Shown one piece after another: positions 8,950-17,419 of a DNA stretch of 64,000 nt. A program made the position numbers and the translations under genes. Numbering within the stretch: the first letter of the stretch is position 1; the number at the start of each line of letters is the position of its first letter. The notes under the pieces are model-generated. The model ran no database searches. It was given only the letters and a program-made list of their open reading frames with translations, and was not told the DNA's origin. The stretch comes from UBA830 sp038146925 (GTDB lineage: Bacteria; Pseudomonadota; Alphaproteobacteria; MPNO01; UBA830), in NCBI GenBank assembly GCA_038146925.1, contig JAYQSP010000010.1:101895-165894 (forward strand), written 5' to 3'.

Positions 8950-9789
8950 ATGGAAAGACTCACATTTTCGATGCCGCAGCTCGAACCCGGCTGGGTGTGG
9001 CTGACCGGCGCCGGACCCGGCGATCCCGGGCTGCTGACGCTGCATGCGCTCAACGGCATCCGCCAGGCCGACGTCATCGTCCATGACGCGCTGGTCGGCG
9101 CGGAGACGCTGGCGCAGGCGGCGCCGGGCTGCGAGATCGTCTATGCCGGCAAGCGCGGCGGCAAGCCGTCGCCCAAACAGCCGGATATTTCCGCCCGGCT
9201 GGTGCAGCTCGCGCGCGACGGCAAAAAAGTCCTGCGCCTGAAGGGCGGCGATCCGTTCGTGTTCGGCCGCGGCGGGGAAGAAGCGCTGGCGCTGGTCGCG
9301 GCGGGCATTCCGTTCCGGGTCATTCCCGGCATTTCGGCGGGCGTCGGCGGGCTGGCCCATGCCGGCATCCCGCTGACCCACCGCGAAACCAATTCCGCCG
9401 TCACCTTCATCACCGGGCACGGCGCGTGGGGCGATATCCCGGACGGGATCGACTGGCAGGCCCTCGCGGCCGGTTCGCCGGTTCTGGTGATCTACATGGC
9501 GATCAAGCATCTTGCGACCATCCGTCAGCGCCTGTTCGACGGCGGCCGCCACCCGGACGAAGCGGTTGCCGTTGTCTCCAAGGCGACGCTCGACGACGAG
9601 GCGGTGCTGGAAACCACGCTCGGCCGTTGCGTCGAGGACGTGGCCACGTCCGATATCGAACCGCCGGCCATGGTCGTCGTCGGCGAGGTCGTGCGCCTGC
9701 GCGCCGGTCTCGACTGGGTGGGCGCGCTCGGCGGCAGGATGCTGGCCGCCGACCCGCTCGGCACGCGAACCGTCCGTAATACCGGTTAA
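8950..9789 (+). CDS. cobA: Uroporphyrinogen-III C-methyltransferase CobA/SUMT
   Basis: Makes precorrin-2 from uroporphyrinogen III by methylation at C2 and C7, the branch point to B12, sirohaem and related tetrapyrroles. The 279-residue protein has WLTGAGPGDPGLLTLHA, VYAGKRGGKPSPKQ, RLKGGDPFVFGRGGEE and VIPGISAGVGGLAHAGIPLTHR, all canonical for SUMT. There is no CysG-type dehydrogenase domain, so precorrin-2 oxidation to sirohydrochlorin for CbiX must be supplied elsewhere. It is followed 6 bp later by cobB. Confidence 0.95.
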   Translation: MERLTFSMPQLEPGWVWLTGAGPGDPGLLTLHALNGIRQADVIVHDALVGAETLAQAAPGCEIVYAGKRGGKPSPKQPDISARLVQLARDGKKVLRLKGGDPFVFGRGGEEALALVAAGIPFRVIPGISAGVGGLAHAGIPLTHRETNSAVTFITGHGAWGDIPDGIDWQALAAGSPVLVIYMAIKHLATIRQRLFDGGRHPDEAVAVVSKATLDDEAVLETTLGRCVEDVATSDIEPPAMVVVGEVVRLRAGLDWVGALGGRMLAADPLGTRTVRNTG

Positions 9790-9795
9790 GGGCCG

Positions 9796-11112
9796 ATGCA
9801 CGGCGCCGTTATCGCCGCGCCGTCGTCGGGCAGCGGCAAGACGACCATCACCCTCGGCCTGCTGCGCCATTTCGCGCGCAGCAACGTGCCGGTGTCGTCC
9901 TTCAAGGTCGGGCCGGACTATATCGATCCCGGGTTTCACACCGCCGCCAGCGGGCGGCACTGCCTGAACATCGACGGCTGGGCCATGCGGCCCGACACGG
10001 TCGCCAAGCTGTTCGGCCAGGTCGCGGCCTATGCTGAGGTTGTGCTCGGCGAGGGGGTGATGGGGCTGTTCGACGGCGCGAAAGGTGCGTCGGGCGCGGC
10101 GTCCGGATCGACCGCCGACGTGGCCGCGACGCTCGGTCTGCCGGTCATTCTGGTGGTCGACGCGGGCGCGCAGGCGCAGAGCGCGGCGGCCACGGTACAC
10201 GGCTTTGCCAGCTTCCGCGACGACGTCACCGTCGCGGGCGTGATCTTCAACCGGGTCGGCAGCGCCCGTCACGCCGACATGCTGAAAGATGCCGCCGCGC
10301 CGCTCGATATTCCAGTCCTCGGCTGCGTGCCGCGGACGCCGGACATCGCGGTGCCCGACCGTCATCTCGGCCTGGTGCAGGCGAGCGAAATGGCGGCGCT
10401 GGAAAATTTCCTCGACGCCGCCGCCGATCTCGTCGCGTCGCATGTCGACATACAGGCATTGCGCGATCTGCTGGCGCCGGTCGGTCCCCGTCCCGGCGGC
10501 GTGCCGCCGCAGCCGGTGCCGCCCATCGGGTCGCGTATCGCGGTGGCGTCCGACGAGGCGTTTCAGTTCCACTACCGCCACGTGCTCGACGGCTGGCGCG
10601 CGGCGGATGCCGCGCTGGTTCCGTTTTCGCCGCTGGCCGACGAAGCGCCCGATGCGGCGGCCGATGCCGTGTATCTGCCGGGCGGGTATCCCGAACTGCA
10701 TGCCGGCACGTTGGCCGGTGCGGGGAACTTTCTTGCCGGCCTGAACGTGGCGGCGGACCGGGGCGCGGTCGTCTACGGCGAATGCGGCGGATTCATGGTC
10801 CTTGGGGAAACGCTGACCGATGCCGACGGGTGCGCGCACGCGATGGCCGGGCTGCTGCCGCTGGAGACCAGCTTCGCCGACCGCAAACTGCATCTGGGAT
10901 ACCGCGATGCGACGCTGATCGAGGAGACCCCGCTGGGGTCCGCTGGCACCGCCTACGGCGCGCACGAATTCCACTATGCCAGCATCGTGGCGGAAGGCGA
11001 GGCCGACCGCCTGTTCGCTGCATCCGACGCCACGGGTACCGATCTCGGCGCGGCGGGGCTGCGGCGGGGCAATGTGATGGGATCGTTCATTCACCTGATA
11101 GACCGGCGATAA
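9796..11112 (+). CDS. cobB: Cobyrinate a,c-diamide synthase CobB/CbiA
   Basis: ATP- and glutamine-dependent amidation of the a and c side chains. The 438-residue protein starts with a P-loop (APSSGSGKTTIT), then KVGPDYIDPGFH, and carries a class I glutamine amidotransferase domain at the C-terminus with the nucleophile in VYGECGGFMVLG (Cys about 330) and a later GAHEFHYA. In the anaerobic route the same enzyme is called CbiA. It lies 6 bp after cobA and closes the B12 locus in this window; cobQ, cobS, cobU and the adenosyltransferase are not present here. Confidence 0.95.
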   Translation: MHGAVIAAPSSGSGKTTITLGLLRHFARSNVPVSSFKVGPDYIDPGFHTAASGRHCLNIDGWAMRPDTVAKLFGQVAAYAEVVLGEGVMGLFDGAKGASGAASGSTADVAATLGLPVILVVDAGAQAQSAAATVHGFASFRDDVTVAGVIFNRVGSARHADMLKDAAAPLDIPVLGCVPRTPDIAVPDRHLGLVQASEMAALENFLDAAADLVASHVDIQALRDLLAPVGPRPGGVPPQPVPPIGSRIAVASDEAFQFHYRHVLDGWRAADAALVPFSPLADEAPDAAADAVYLPGGYPELHAGTLAGAGNFLAGLNVAADRGAVVYGECGGFMVLGETLTDADGCAHAMAGLLPLETSFADRKLHLGYRDATLIEETPLGSAGTAYGAHEFHYASIVAEGEADRLFAASDATGTDLGAAGLRRGNVMGSFIHLIDRR

Positions 11113-11161
11113 ACCCGTCCACAGGTTTGACTCGCTATCCCGCGCTCTCCATAAGAATTCG

Positions 11162-11353
11162 ATGATCGAGGTGATGATAGAACGCTGGTCGCAGCGCGAC
11201 GGGTCGACCGACTGGCTGTGGTCGATCTGGCTGGACGGCGAACGCAGGCATATGGGCGGGGCGCAGGCGGATGCCGAGGCGGCCGAAATGGAAGCCCGCG
11301 CCGCCTGCCGGCAGTTGTTCGGCAAATCGCCCGACGACATAACCATTCTATAA
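11162..11353 (+). CDS. Small conserved hypothetical protein (63 aa)
   Basis: An acidic 63-residue protein beginning MIEVMIERWSQRDGSTDW, with a Trp-rich centre and a C-terminal helix ending in the FGKSPDDITIL type. It resembles small uncharacterised proteins I recall from other alphaproteobacteria, usually ending in a PDxVTxL-like motif. It has no signal peptide or membrane segment. It lies 11 bp before the quinone oxidoreductase gene and may be co-transcribed with it. No function can be assigned. Confidence 0.6.
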   Translation: MIEVMIERWSQRDGSTDWLWSIWLDGERRHMGGAQADAEAAEMEARAACRQLFGKSPDDITIL

Positions 11354-11364
11354 GGGACGTGCTT

Positions 11365-12339
11365 ATGACAAAGGTTGTTCGCATCCACGAATTCGGCGGC
11401 TCCGACGTGCTCAGCATCGAAGACGATGACATCGGCGCGCCGGGGCCCGGCGAAGTGCTGCTCGACCAGAAGGGCATGGCGCTGCACTACGCCGACACCA
11501 TGCTGCGCGAAGGGAAATATTTCCTGAAACCGGAACTGCCCGCGGTGGTCGGGCTCGACGGCGCGGGTGTGGTCGAAGCGGTCGGCGACGGCGTGACGGA
11601 TTTCAAACCCGGCGACACCGCCTGCTACATGTTCAATCTCGGCGCCTATGCCGAAAAACGCGTCATCGCGGCGGATGCCCTGATGCCGGTGCCGGACGGC
11701 ATCGATCCGAAAAACCTTGCCGGCACGTTCCTGCGCGGGATGACGGCGCAGTACCTGCTGCGCCAGACCTATCGCGTGCAAAGCGGCGACACGGTGCTGG
11801 TTCACACCGCGGCGGGCGGTATGGGTACGCTGCTGTGCCAGTGGGCGAAGGCACTGGGCGCCACCGTCATCGGCACGGTCGGCAGCGACGACAAGAAAGC
11901 CGTCGCCACTGCCAGCGGCGCCGCGCATGTCGTCAATTCGCGGACCGAGGATATCGCGGCGGCCGTGAACGACATTACCGGCGGCGAAGGCGTCGCGGCC
12001 GTTTATGACGGCATCGGCAAAGACGTGTGGGACGCCAATGTCGCCGCCCTGCGCCCGACCGGGTACCTGGTCAATTACGGGCACATGTCGGGTCCGCTGG
12101 ATCCCATCGATCCGATGCAGCTCAATTCGAAGTCGCTGTTCTTCGCCAAGGTGTCGCTGCCCCATTTCATGCGCACGCCGGAGGCGAAGCGCGCCATGGC
12201 CGAAGACGTATTCGCCGCCATCGCCGACGGCATTCTCGATATTTCCGTCAGCCGGGAATACAAGCTGGACGATATCGTTCAGGCGCAGGAAGATCTGGTG
12301 GCGCGGAAGACGACGGGATCGGTGATTATCGTGCCGTAA
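11365..12339 (+). CDS. NADPH:quinone oxidoreductase, zinc-free MDR family
   Basis: A 324-residue medium-chain dehydrogenase/reductase of the QOR type, which reduces quinones or enones with NADPH. It has IHEFGGSDVLSIEDD at the N-terminus, a GVGDGV-like catalytic domain (VVGLDGAGVVEAVGDGVTDFKPGD) and the Rossmann motif HTAAGGMGTLLCQWAKALG. No zinc-ligand cysteines or histidines are seen in the expected places, which favours quinone reductase over alcohol dehydrogenase. ATG 11365 follows a TAAGGGACG region. Confidence 0.9.
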   Translation: MTKVVRIHEFGGSDVLSIEDDDIGAPGPGEVLLDQKGMALHYADTMLREGKYFLKPELPAVVGLDGAGVVEAVGDGVTDFKPGDTACYMFNLGAYAEKRVIAADALMPVPDGIDPKNLAGTFLRGMTAQYLLRQTYRVQSGDTVLVHTAAGGMGTLLCQWAKALGATVIGTVGSDDKKAVATASGAAHVVNSRTEDIAAAVNDITGGEGVAAVYDGIGKDVWDANVAALRPTGYLVNYGHMSGPLDPIDPMQLNSKSLFFAKVSLPHFMRTPEAKRAMAEDVFAAIADGILDISVSREYKLDDIVQAQEDLVARKTTGSVIIVP

Positions 12340-12382
12340 TGTCTGTGGACGCGCGCCGGCGCCGCAATCAAGGAGAAAATAT

Positions 12383-13240
12383 ATGACTGCAGACTGGACC
12401 ATCTGGGCGTTCCGCTATGCGCGGTCGGACATGCCGCGGGATTTCTTCGGCGGCACGCTGGTCAATTCCAACAAGGGCCGGATCAACAACCCCATGGTCT
12501 ATTCGCTGATCCACGGCGGCGAGGCGGGGGCGGAGCGGCCGATCCTGATCGACACCGGCATGAAGGGCGACTGGTCGCCCAGTGGCAAGACCTATGAGAA
12601 CGTCGAACACCCGGACACGATCCTCGCCAAGGTCGGCTTCGCGCCCGACGACATCGAAGACGTCATCCTGACCCATCTGCATTTCGACCATGCCGGCAAT
12701 CTCGACCGCTTTCCCAACGCCACCTTCCATGTCCAGCGCGCCGAGTACGAGGGCTGGAAGAAGGTCTACGAGCTGCCGGGCGGGCTGGGGTCGGACACCA
12801 CGATGTGGCCGCTGTCGTCGATGCAGAAAAAGGACCTGGACGCGGTCGAGGATCTGCTCGCCGCCGGGCGGGTCAATCTGCTGGACGGCGATACCGAGTT
12901 CGCCCCCGGCGTGTGGTGCCGGCTGGCGTACGAATCGCACACCTTCGGCTGCCAGTGGGTGGAGGTGCAGACATCCGGCGGGCCTTACGTGGTCGCCGGC
13001 GACTGCGTCTACTGGTACGAAAACATCGAGCGCATGTGGCCGCCGGCCTATGTGCAGGGCAACACCTGGAACCTGATCAAGGTCTACCGCGCCATCCGCG
13101 AAGCCGTCGACGGCGATACCGACCGCATCGTCCCCGGCCACGACCCCGAACTGTTCCTGCGTCACCCGGTGTTCGAGGCGGGGCACCATCCGGTGGCGGA
13201 AATCCATCTGGCAGCGGGGCGGGAGTCTCAGATTGCTTAA
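12383..13240 (+). CDS. Metallo-beta-lactamase fold hydrolase, AHL-lactonase-like
   Basis: A 285-residue binuclear-zinc hydrolase. The HLHFDHAGN motif (about residues 97-105) supplies the HxHxDH ligands; later SHTFG, VVAGDCVYWYEN and VPGHDP supply the remaining His/Asp ligands. The layout resembles N-acyl-homoserine-lactone lactonases, but substrate cannot be inferred. There is a good AAGGAGA ribosome site before ATG 12383. Its last 8 bp overlap the next gene (TTG 13233), which suggests a coupled pair acting on related lactone, ester or gamma-glutamyl substrates. Confidence 0.88.
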   Translation: MTADWTIWAFRYARSDMPRDFFGGTLVNSNKGRINNPMVYSLIHGGEAGAERPILIDTGMKGDWSPSGKTYENVEHPDTILAKVGFAPDDIEDVILTHLHFDHAGNLDRFPNATFHVQRAEYEGWKKVYELPGGLGSDTTMWPLSSMQKKDLDAVEDLLAAGRVNLLDGDTEFAPGVWCRLAYESHTFGCQWVEVQTSGGPYVVAGDCVYWYENIERMWPPAYVQGNTWNLIKVYRAIREAVDGDTDRIVPGHDPELFLRHPVFEAGHHPVAEIHLAAGRESQIA

Positions 13241-14822
13241 TTCCGTCTACGCCACCGGCGGCATCGTCACCGCCCCCCACCACCTGGCCGCCGATGCCGG
13301 GCGCGACGTGCTGCGAAGCGGCGGCAACGCGGTCGAGGCGATGATCGCGATGGCGGCCGCGATCCCGGTGGTCTATCCGCATATGAACGCCATCGGCGGC
13401 GACAGCTTCTGGATCGTCAAACCGGCAGGCAAAGACCCCATCGGCATCGATGCCTGCGGCGCCGCGGCGGCGGCCGCGACCGACGATCTGTACGCCGGGG
13501 CCGGACATGACGCGATCCCGGCGCGCGGGCCGCTGGCGGCCAATACGGTGGCGGGCACCCTGTCGGGCTGGCAGGCGGCGCTGGACCTGGCGGCGCAACT
13601 GGGCGGCACGAAAAGCCGCGAAAACCTGCTGGAAGCGGCCATTCACCACGCCCAGGCGGGCTTTCCGGCGACCGGGAACCAGTCGCGTACGACTGCCGAA
13701 AAAATGAATGAACTCAGGGGATTGCCGGGTTACGACGAGAGTTTCCTGCCAAACGGAATACCCCCGGCGGAGGGCGAACTCTTCAAACAGCCCCGGCTCG
13801 GCGCCAGCTTGCGCAAACTGGCGGCGGACGGCTTTGAAACCTTCTACGCAGGCGCCCTGGCGGAGGCCATCGCGGCGGATCTGGCGCGCGCCGGATCGCC
13901 GGTGTCGGGCGACGATCTGGCGCGTCACCGGGCGCTGACGCTCGCGCCGCTGAAACTGCGGCTCTCGACCGGCACGGTATGGAACATGCCGCCGCCGACC
14001 CAGGGCCTGGCATCGCTGATGATCCTCGGCCTGTTCGACCGACTGGGCGTGACCGAGGCGGAAGGCTTTGCCCACATGCACGGGCTGGTCGAATGCATCA
14101 AGCAGGCCTTTATCGTGCGCAACGCTCATGTGCAGGACCCGGCGGCGATGGACGTTGCGCCGGAAGATTTTCTGACCGACGCCGATCTCGACGCCCGCGC
14201 CGCCAACATCGATAGGGAGACAGCGCTGCCCTGGCCGATCCCGACGAAGGACGGCGATACCATCTGGATGGGCGCCATCGACGCCGCCGGCAACGCGGTG
14301 TCGTTCATCCAGAGCATCTACTGGGAATTCGGCTCCGGCGTGGTGCTCGAAGACACCGGTATCCTCTGGCAGAACCGGGGATCGAGCTTTTCGCTGAAAG
14401 ACGGCGACGTAAACCGCCTCGCCCCCGGCCGGCGGCCGTTCCACACGCTGAACCCGGCCATGGCGGAGCTGGCGGACGGCAAAATCCTGTCCTACGGCAC
14501 CATGGGCGGCGAGGGCCAGCCGCAGACGCAGGCGCTGGTCTATACCCGGCATGTGAATTTCGGCCAGTCCCTGCAGCAGGCGATCACCGCGCCGCGCTTC
14601 CTGCTGGGCCGCACCTGGGGCGATACGGGCACCAACCTGAAACTGGAAAGCCGGTTCGACGATGGGCTGGTGACCGGTCTGAAGGACGCCGGCCACGACG
14701 TCGAGGTGATCGACGCCTATTCGGACCTGATGGGTCATGCCGGCGGCGTGTCGCTGCGCCCGGACGGGGTGATGGAAGGCGGATCGGACCCGCGCGCCGA
14801 CGGGAAAGCGGCGGGGGTCTGA
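13233..14822 (+). CDS. Gamma-glutamyltransferase-family protein
   Basis: A 529-residue Ntn-hydrolase of the GGT family, a self-cleaving enzyme whose new N-terminal Thr is the nucleophile. GGNAVEAMIAMAAA and HMNAIGGDSFW at the N-terminus and GNAVSFIQSIYWEFGSGVV later are family signatures. The likely processing Thr is in DGDTIWMG (residue 343), which aligns with the TTH segment of E. coli GGT, but the second Thr and the His are replaced by Ile and Trp. No signal peptide is seen. The start is TTG inside the preceding gene. It could be an acylase-like relative (compare oxamate amidohydrolase) rather than a true GGT. Confidence 0.88.
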   Translation: MLNSVYATGGIVTAPHHLAADAGRDVLRSGGNAVEAMIAMAAAIPVVYPHMNAIGGDSFWIVKPAGKDPIGIDACGAAAAAATDDLYAGAGHDAIPARGPLAANTVAGTLSGWQAALDLAAQLGGTKSRENLLEAAIHHAQAGFPATGNQSRTTAEKMNELRGLPGYDESFLPNGIPPAEGELFKQPRLGASLRKLAADGFETFYAGALAEAIAADLARAGSPVSGDDLARHRALTLAPLKLRLSTGTVWNMPPPTQGLASLMILGLFDRLGVTEAEGFAHMHGLVECIKQAFIVRNAHVQDPAAMDVAPEDFLTDADLDARAANIDRETALPWPIPTKDGDTIWMGAIDAAGNAVSFIQSIYWEFGSGVVLEDTGILWQNRGSSFSLKDGDVNRLAPGRRPFHTLNPAMAELADGKILSYGTMGGEGQPQTQALVYTRHVNFGQSLQQAITAPRFLLGRTWGDTGTNLKLESRFDDGLVTGLKDAGHDVEVIDAYSDLMGHAGGVSLRPDGVMEGGSDPRADGKAAGV

Positions 14823-14847
14823 TCCTTCGGAACGCGTTCAGGAAAGT

Positions 14848-14959
14848 GTCCCCTCGCCCCTGCGGGGAGAGGGTTAGGGAGAGGGGGAGACAGGCTTAAT
14901 TCACCCTCTCCCTGGCCCCTTCATCCGCTCTGCGGCTTCAGCCTCAAGGGGGAGGGGAC
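14848..14959. repeat. Dispersed palindromic intergenic repeat, copy A
   Basis: About 110 bp of alternating CCCTCTCCC and GGGAGAGGG blocks ending CATCCGCTCTGCGGCTTCAG and a G-rich arm. The reverse complement of 42920-43018 matches it nearly end to end, and shorter or degenerate copies lie at 19917-19979 and 61240-61345. It occupies the gap between the converging GGT-like and sulfatase genes and can form hairpins. Confidence 0.75.
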
Positions 14960-15018
14960 GATTTGTTTGGGTCGTGTCTCAAACAGCTTTCCGCGTCTCG
15001 AAGGACGGGGAAAGTACG

Positions 15019-16647
15019 TCACTCCACCCAGTAATCCGAGTCCGGGTCGCCCTTGATGGTCTCTTCCGGCGACCATTCGCCGATGATGATGCCCTGCTTG
15101 GGCGCGCCGCCGGTGCGGTTGCGGACGGCTTCCTCGGAGATCGTGATCCGGGTCGCACGGGTGCGCAGCCAGCGGAACAGGCGTTCGTGCAGCTCGGCGC
15201 GGATGTCGGCGTGGTCGGCACTTTCGCCGAGATCGTCGAATTCGTCGGGGTCGTTTTCCAGATCGAACAGCTGCGACCGGTAGCCTTCCCACAGCAGGTA
15301 TTTCCAGCGATCCGTGCGGATCATGTAGCCGCGCGCCTCCGCCGGTTCTCTGCCGGCATAGACGCGCGCCGGTTTGAAGGCATAGTCGATCTCGGCGAAC
15401 ACGGCGTCGCGCAATTCGCCGTCCTGCCGGCCGCGCAGGGCCGGCAGTAGGCTCTCGCCCTCCAGCAGGTGCTCCTTGTCGACCAGCCCGCCGAACGCAT
15501 CGAGAAAGGTCGGGATCATGTCGAGCGATTCGACCAGCGTTTCGTCGCGTCTGCCGCGTGTGGAATCGGCCGCCGGGTCCGGGTCGTAGACGATCATCGG
15601 CACGCGGATGGAGCATTCGTGCAGCATTTCCTTCTCGCCCAGCCAGTGATCGCCGAGGTAGTCGCCGTGATCGGACGTAAAAACGATCATGGTGTCGTCC
15701 ATGCGCCCCGCCTGTTCCATCCACGCGAACAGCCGGCCCATCTGGTCGTCGATCTGCTTGATCAGCCCCATATAGGCGGGCATCACGTTGGCGCGCACGT
15801 CGTCCATGGAAAAGTTCAGGCTTTCCGTGTGCTTCATATGCGCCGCCAGCACGGGATGCGCGTTGTCGCGCTCCGCCTCGGCCCGCACCGGCGGCAGGAC
15901 CTGGTCGGGGCCGTACATGTCGTGATAGGGCGCCGGGACGATATAGGGCCAGTGCGGCTTGATATAGGACAGATGCAGCAGGAACGGCGCGTCGCCCTGT
16001 TCCTCCATGAACTCGATCGCGCGGCCGGTCATATAGGGGGTTTCGGAATCCTCTTCCTTCACCCGTGCCGGCAGGTGATTGGAGTTGAGATACCAGCCCG
16101 ACAGGATCTCGCCGTCGGGGCCTTCGGCGGCGTTGGCCCAGTCGTGCCACGGGTTGTCGCCGTCGTAGCCCTTCGATTTCAGATATTCGTTATAGGCGTA
16201 GTTGGGATCGACCAGCTTGTCCGGCCACAGCCCGTCGTCGCGCTCCACCGGTTCCAGCCCGCATTCCGATGTGAGGACGCCGAGCGCCGACATCCTGTCG
16301 ACGCCGAGGCGTTTCATGCCCTCTTCGTCCGGCTCCATGTGGGTCTTGCCGACCAGCGCGCAGCGCAGGCCGTGGGGGCGCATGAAGTCGCCGATATTGG
16401 TCTGGCCGACCGACAGCGGCACCCCGTTCCACGTCGCGCCGTGGGAATGCACGTAACGCCCGGTCAGATACGACATGCGCGACGGCCCGCACAGCGGCGA
16501 CTGCACGAAGGCGTTGACGAAATTCACGCCCTTCGCGGCCAGCCCGTCGATATGCGGCGTGTCCAGATGCGGATGCCCGTTGCACGACAGATAGTCCCAG
16601 CGCAGCTGGTCGCACATGATGAAAAGGATGTTGCGTACCTGGCCCAT
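15019..16647 (-). CDS. Sulfatase-family hydrolase (arylsulfatase/phosphonate monoester hydrolase type)
   Basis: A 542-residue alkaline-phosphatase-superfamily enzyme. The CGPSRMSYLTGR segment (Cys about 53) fits the C-x-P-S-R sulfatase signature in which Cys becomes formylglycine. The N-terminal IMCDQLRWDYL supplies the metal Asp, and SDHGDYLGDHWLG gives the DH metal ligands. No signal peptide is seen, so it is probably cytoplasmic. The length and C-terminal layout resemble phosphonate monoester hydrolase/choline-sulfatase relatives. A formylglycine-generating enzyme or anaerobic maturase is not in the window. Confidence 0.9.
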   Translation of the reverse strand: MGQVRNILFIMCDQLRWDYLSCNGHPHLDTPHIDGLAAKGVNFVNAFVQSPLCGPSRMSYLTGRYVHSHGATWNGVPLSVGQTNIGDFMRPHGLRCALVGKTHMEPDEEGMKRLGVDRMSALGVLTSECGLEPVERDDGLWPDKLVDPNYAYNEYLKSKGYDGDNPWHDWANAAEGPDGEILSGWYLNSNHLPARVKEEDSETPYMTGRAIEFMEEQGDAPFLLHLSYIKPHWPYIVPAPYHDMYGPDQVLPPVRAEAERDNAHPVLAAHMKHTESLNFSMDDVRANVMPAYMGLIKQIDDQMGRLFAWMEQAGRMDDTMIVFTSDHGDYLGDHWLGEKEMLHECSIRVPMIVYDPDPAADSTRGRRDETLVESLDMIPTFLDAFGGLVDKEHLLEGESLLPALRGRQDGELRDAVFAEIDYAFKPARVYAGREPAEARGYMIRTDRWKYLLWEGYRSQLFDLENDPDEFDDLGESADHADIRAELHERLFRWLRTRATRITISEEAVRNRTGGAPKQGIIIGEWSPEETIKGDPDSDYWVE

Positions 16648-16736
16648 GATCCGTCGCGGCTCCCCGTTCTGTGAGTATCCGATGTTTTAACGGCGGAAAG
16701 CGGAACCACCAAGGCAGGAAGGAATTTTATCGGACG

Positions 16737-17135
16737 TTACGGCGTCGTCGATCCGGAATTGTCTGCCAGCCAACGTGAAAGGCGTTCGGCATCGACCTGC
16801 CCGGCGGCCAGGCCTTCTATGGTCGCGACGATATCCGCTTCGTCTGCGTCCAGCCGGTATCCATTGAAAGAGAGAAAGACGACCGCCGCCAGCAATCCGG
16901 TGCGTTTGTTGCCATCGACAAACGGATGATTGCCGACGATCCCGGCACAGTATTCCGCTGCGAGATCAAAAACGGTGGCTTCCGTGTCGCAGGCCGCCCG
17001 GTTCTGCGGCCGCGCGAGCGCGCTTTCCAGCAGTTTTCCGTCGCGCAGCCCTGTCCCGCCGCCATGTTTCAGAAGCGTTTCGCGGTGAAACGCCTGCACC
17101 ATCCGCTGCGTCAGCCAGCGGATTTCAACCGTCAT
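16737..17135 (-). CDS. doc: Doc-family (Fic-fold) death-on-curing toxin
   Basis: A 132-residue toxin with the Fic-type active-site loop HPFVDGNKRTG (about residues 70-80). Doc proteins phosphorylate EF-Tu and arrest translation. The GNHPFVDGNKRT form differs from phage P1 Doc (HIFNDANKRT) but is common in chromosomal homologues. Its ATG overlaps the antitoxin stop by four bases (ATGA), so the two are translationally coupled and the antitoxin is made first, as usual for toxin-antitoxin operons. Confidence 0.88.
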   Translation of the reverse strand: MTVEIRWLTQRMVQAFHRETLLKHGGGTGLRDGKLLESALARPQNRAACDTEATVFDLAAEYCAGIVGNHPFVDGNKRTGLLAAVVFLSFNGYRLDADEADIVATIEGLAAGQVDAERLSRWLADNSGSTTP

Positions 17136-17356
17136 TCAGACAGAGCTTTCATCGCGTTCGGATGTTTGCGCATGAACTCGCGCGCGGTGTCGAGCGCTTC
17201 GGCGAAATCCGGATCGTAGGGTGTGAGTTCGATGCCGGTTTCGGTCCGGACGACGTACAGGCTGTCGCCTTCTTCCAGCCCCAGCGCTCGTACGGAATCC
17301 GACAGAGTCACCCCAAGGGAGTTCCCGATCTTTCTGATTTTTACGGAATCCGCCAT
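17132..17356 (-). CDS. AbrB/MazE-type antitoxin paired with Doc
   Basis: A 74-residue protein with the swapped-hairpin AbrB pattern: SVKIRKIGNSLGVTLSDSVR, then a short beta segment and an acidic C-terminus that would bind the toxin. ATG 17356 is chosen because GGAGGGG lies about five bases upstream; an in-frame ATG at 17392 would add 12 residues with no obvious ribosome site. It should repress its own promoter in the AT-rich stretch around 17380-17410. Doc is classically paired with Phd, so an AbrB partner is a hybrid module. Confidence 0.85.
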   Translation of the reverse strand: MADSVKIRKIGNSLGVTLSDSVRALGLEEGDSLYVVRTETGIELTPYDPDFAEALDTAREFMRKHPNAMKALSE

Positions 17357-17419
17357 GCGGCCCCTCCATGCGCTGATTACAGTATTATACATATGTTAAA
17401 TTATCGTGTCGAACAGCCT

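Noticed and set aside
1..11112. Cobalamin riboswitch controlling the B12 operons
   Set aside because: No convincing B12-box was found in the short intergenic gaps (617-675 and 8921-8949), which are also too small for a full riboswitch.
8941..12402. A 1153-residue minus-strand open frame
   Set aside because: It lies antisense to cobA, cobB, the small protein and the quinone oxidoreductase, which all have strong family motifs. It has no recognisable domain and reflects high GC at third codon positions.
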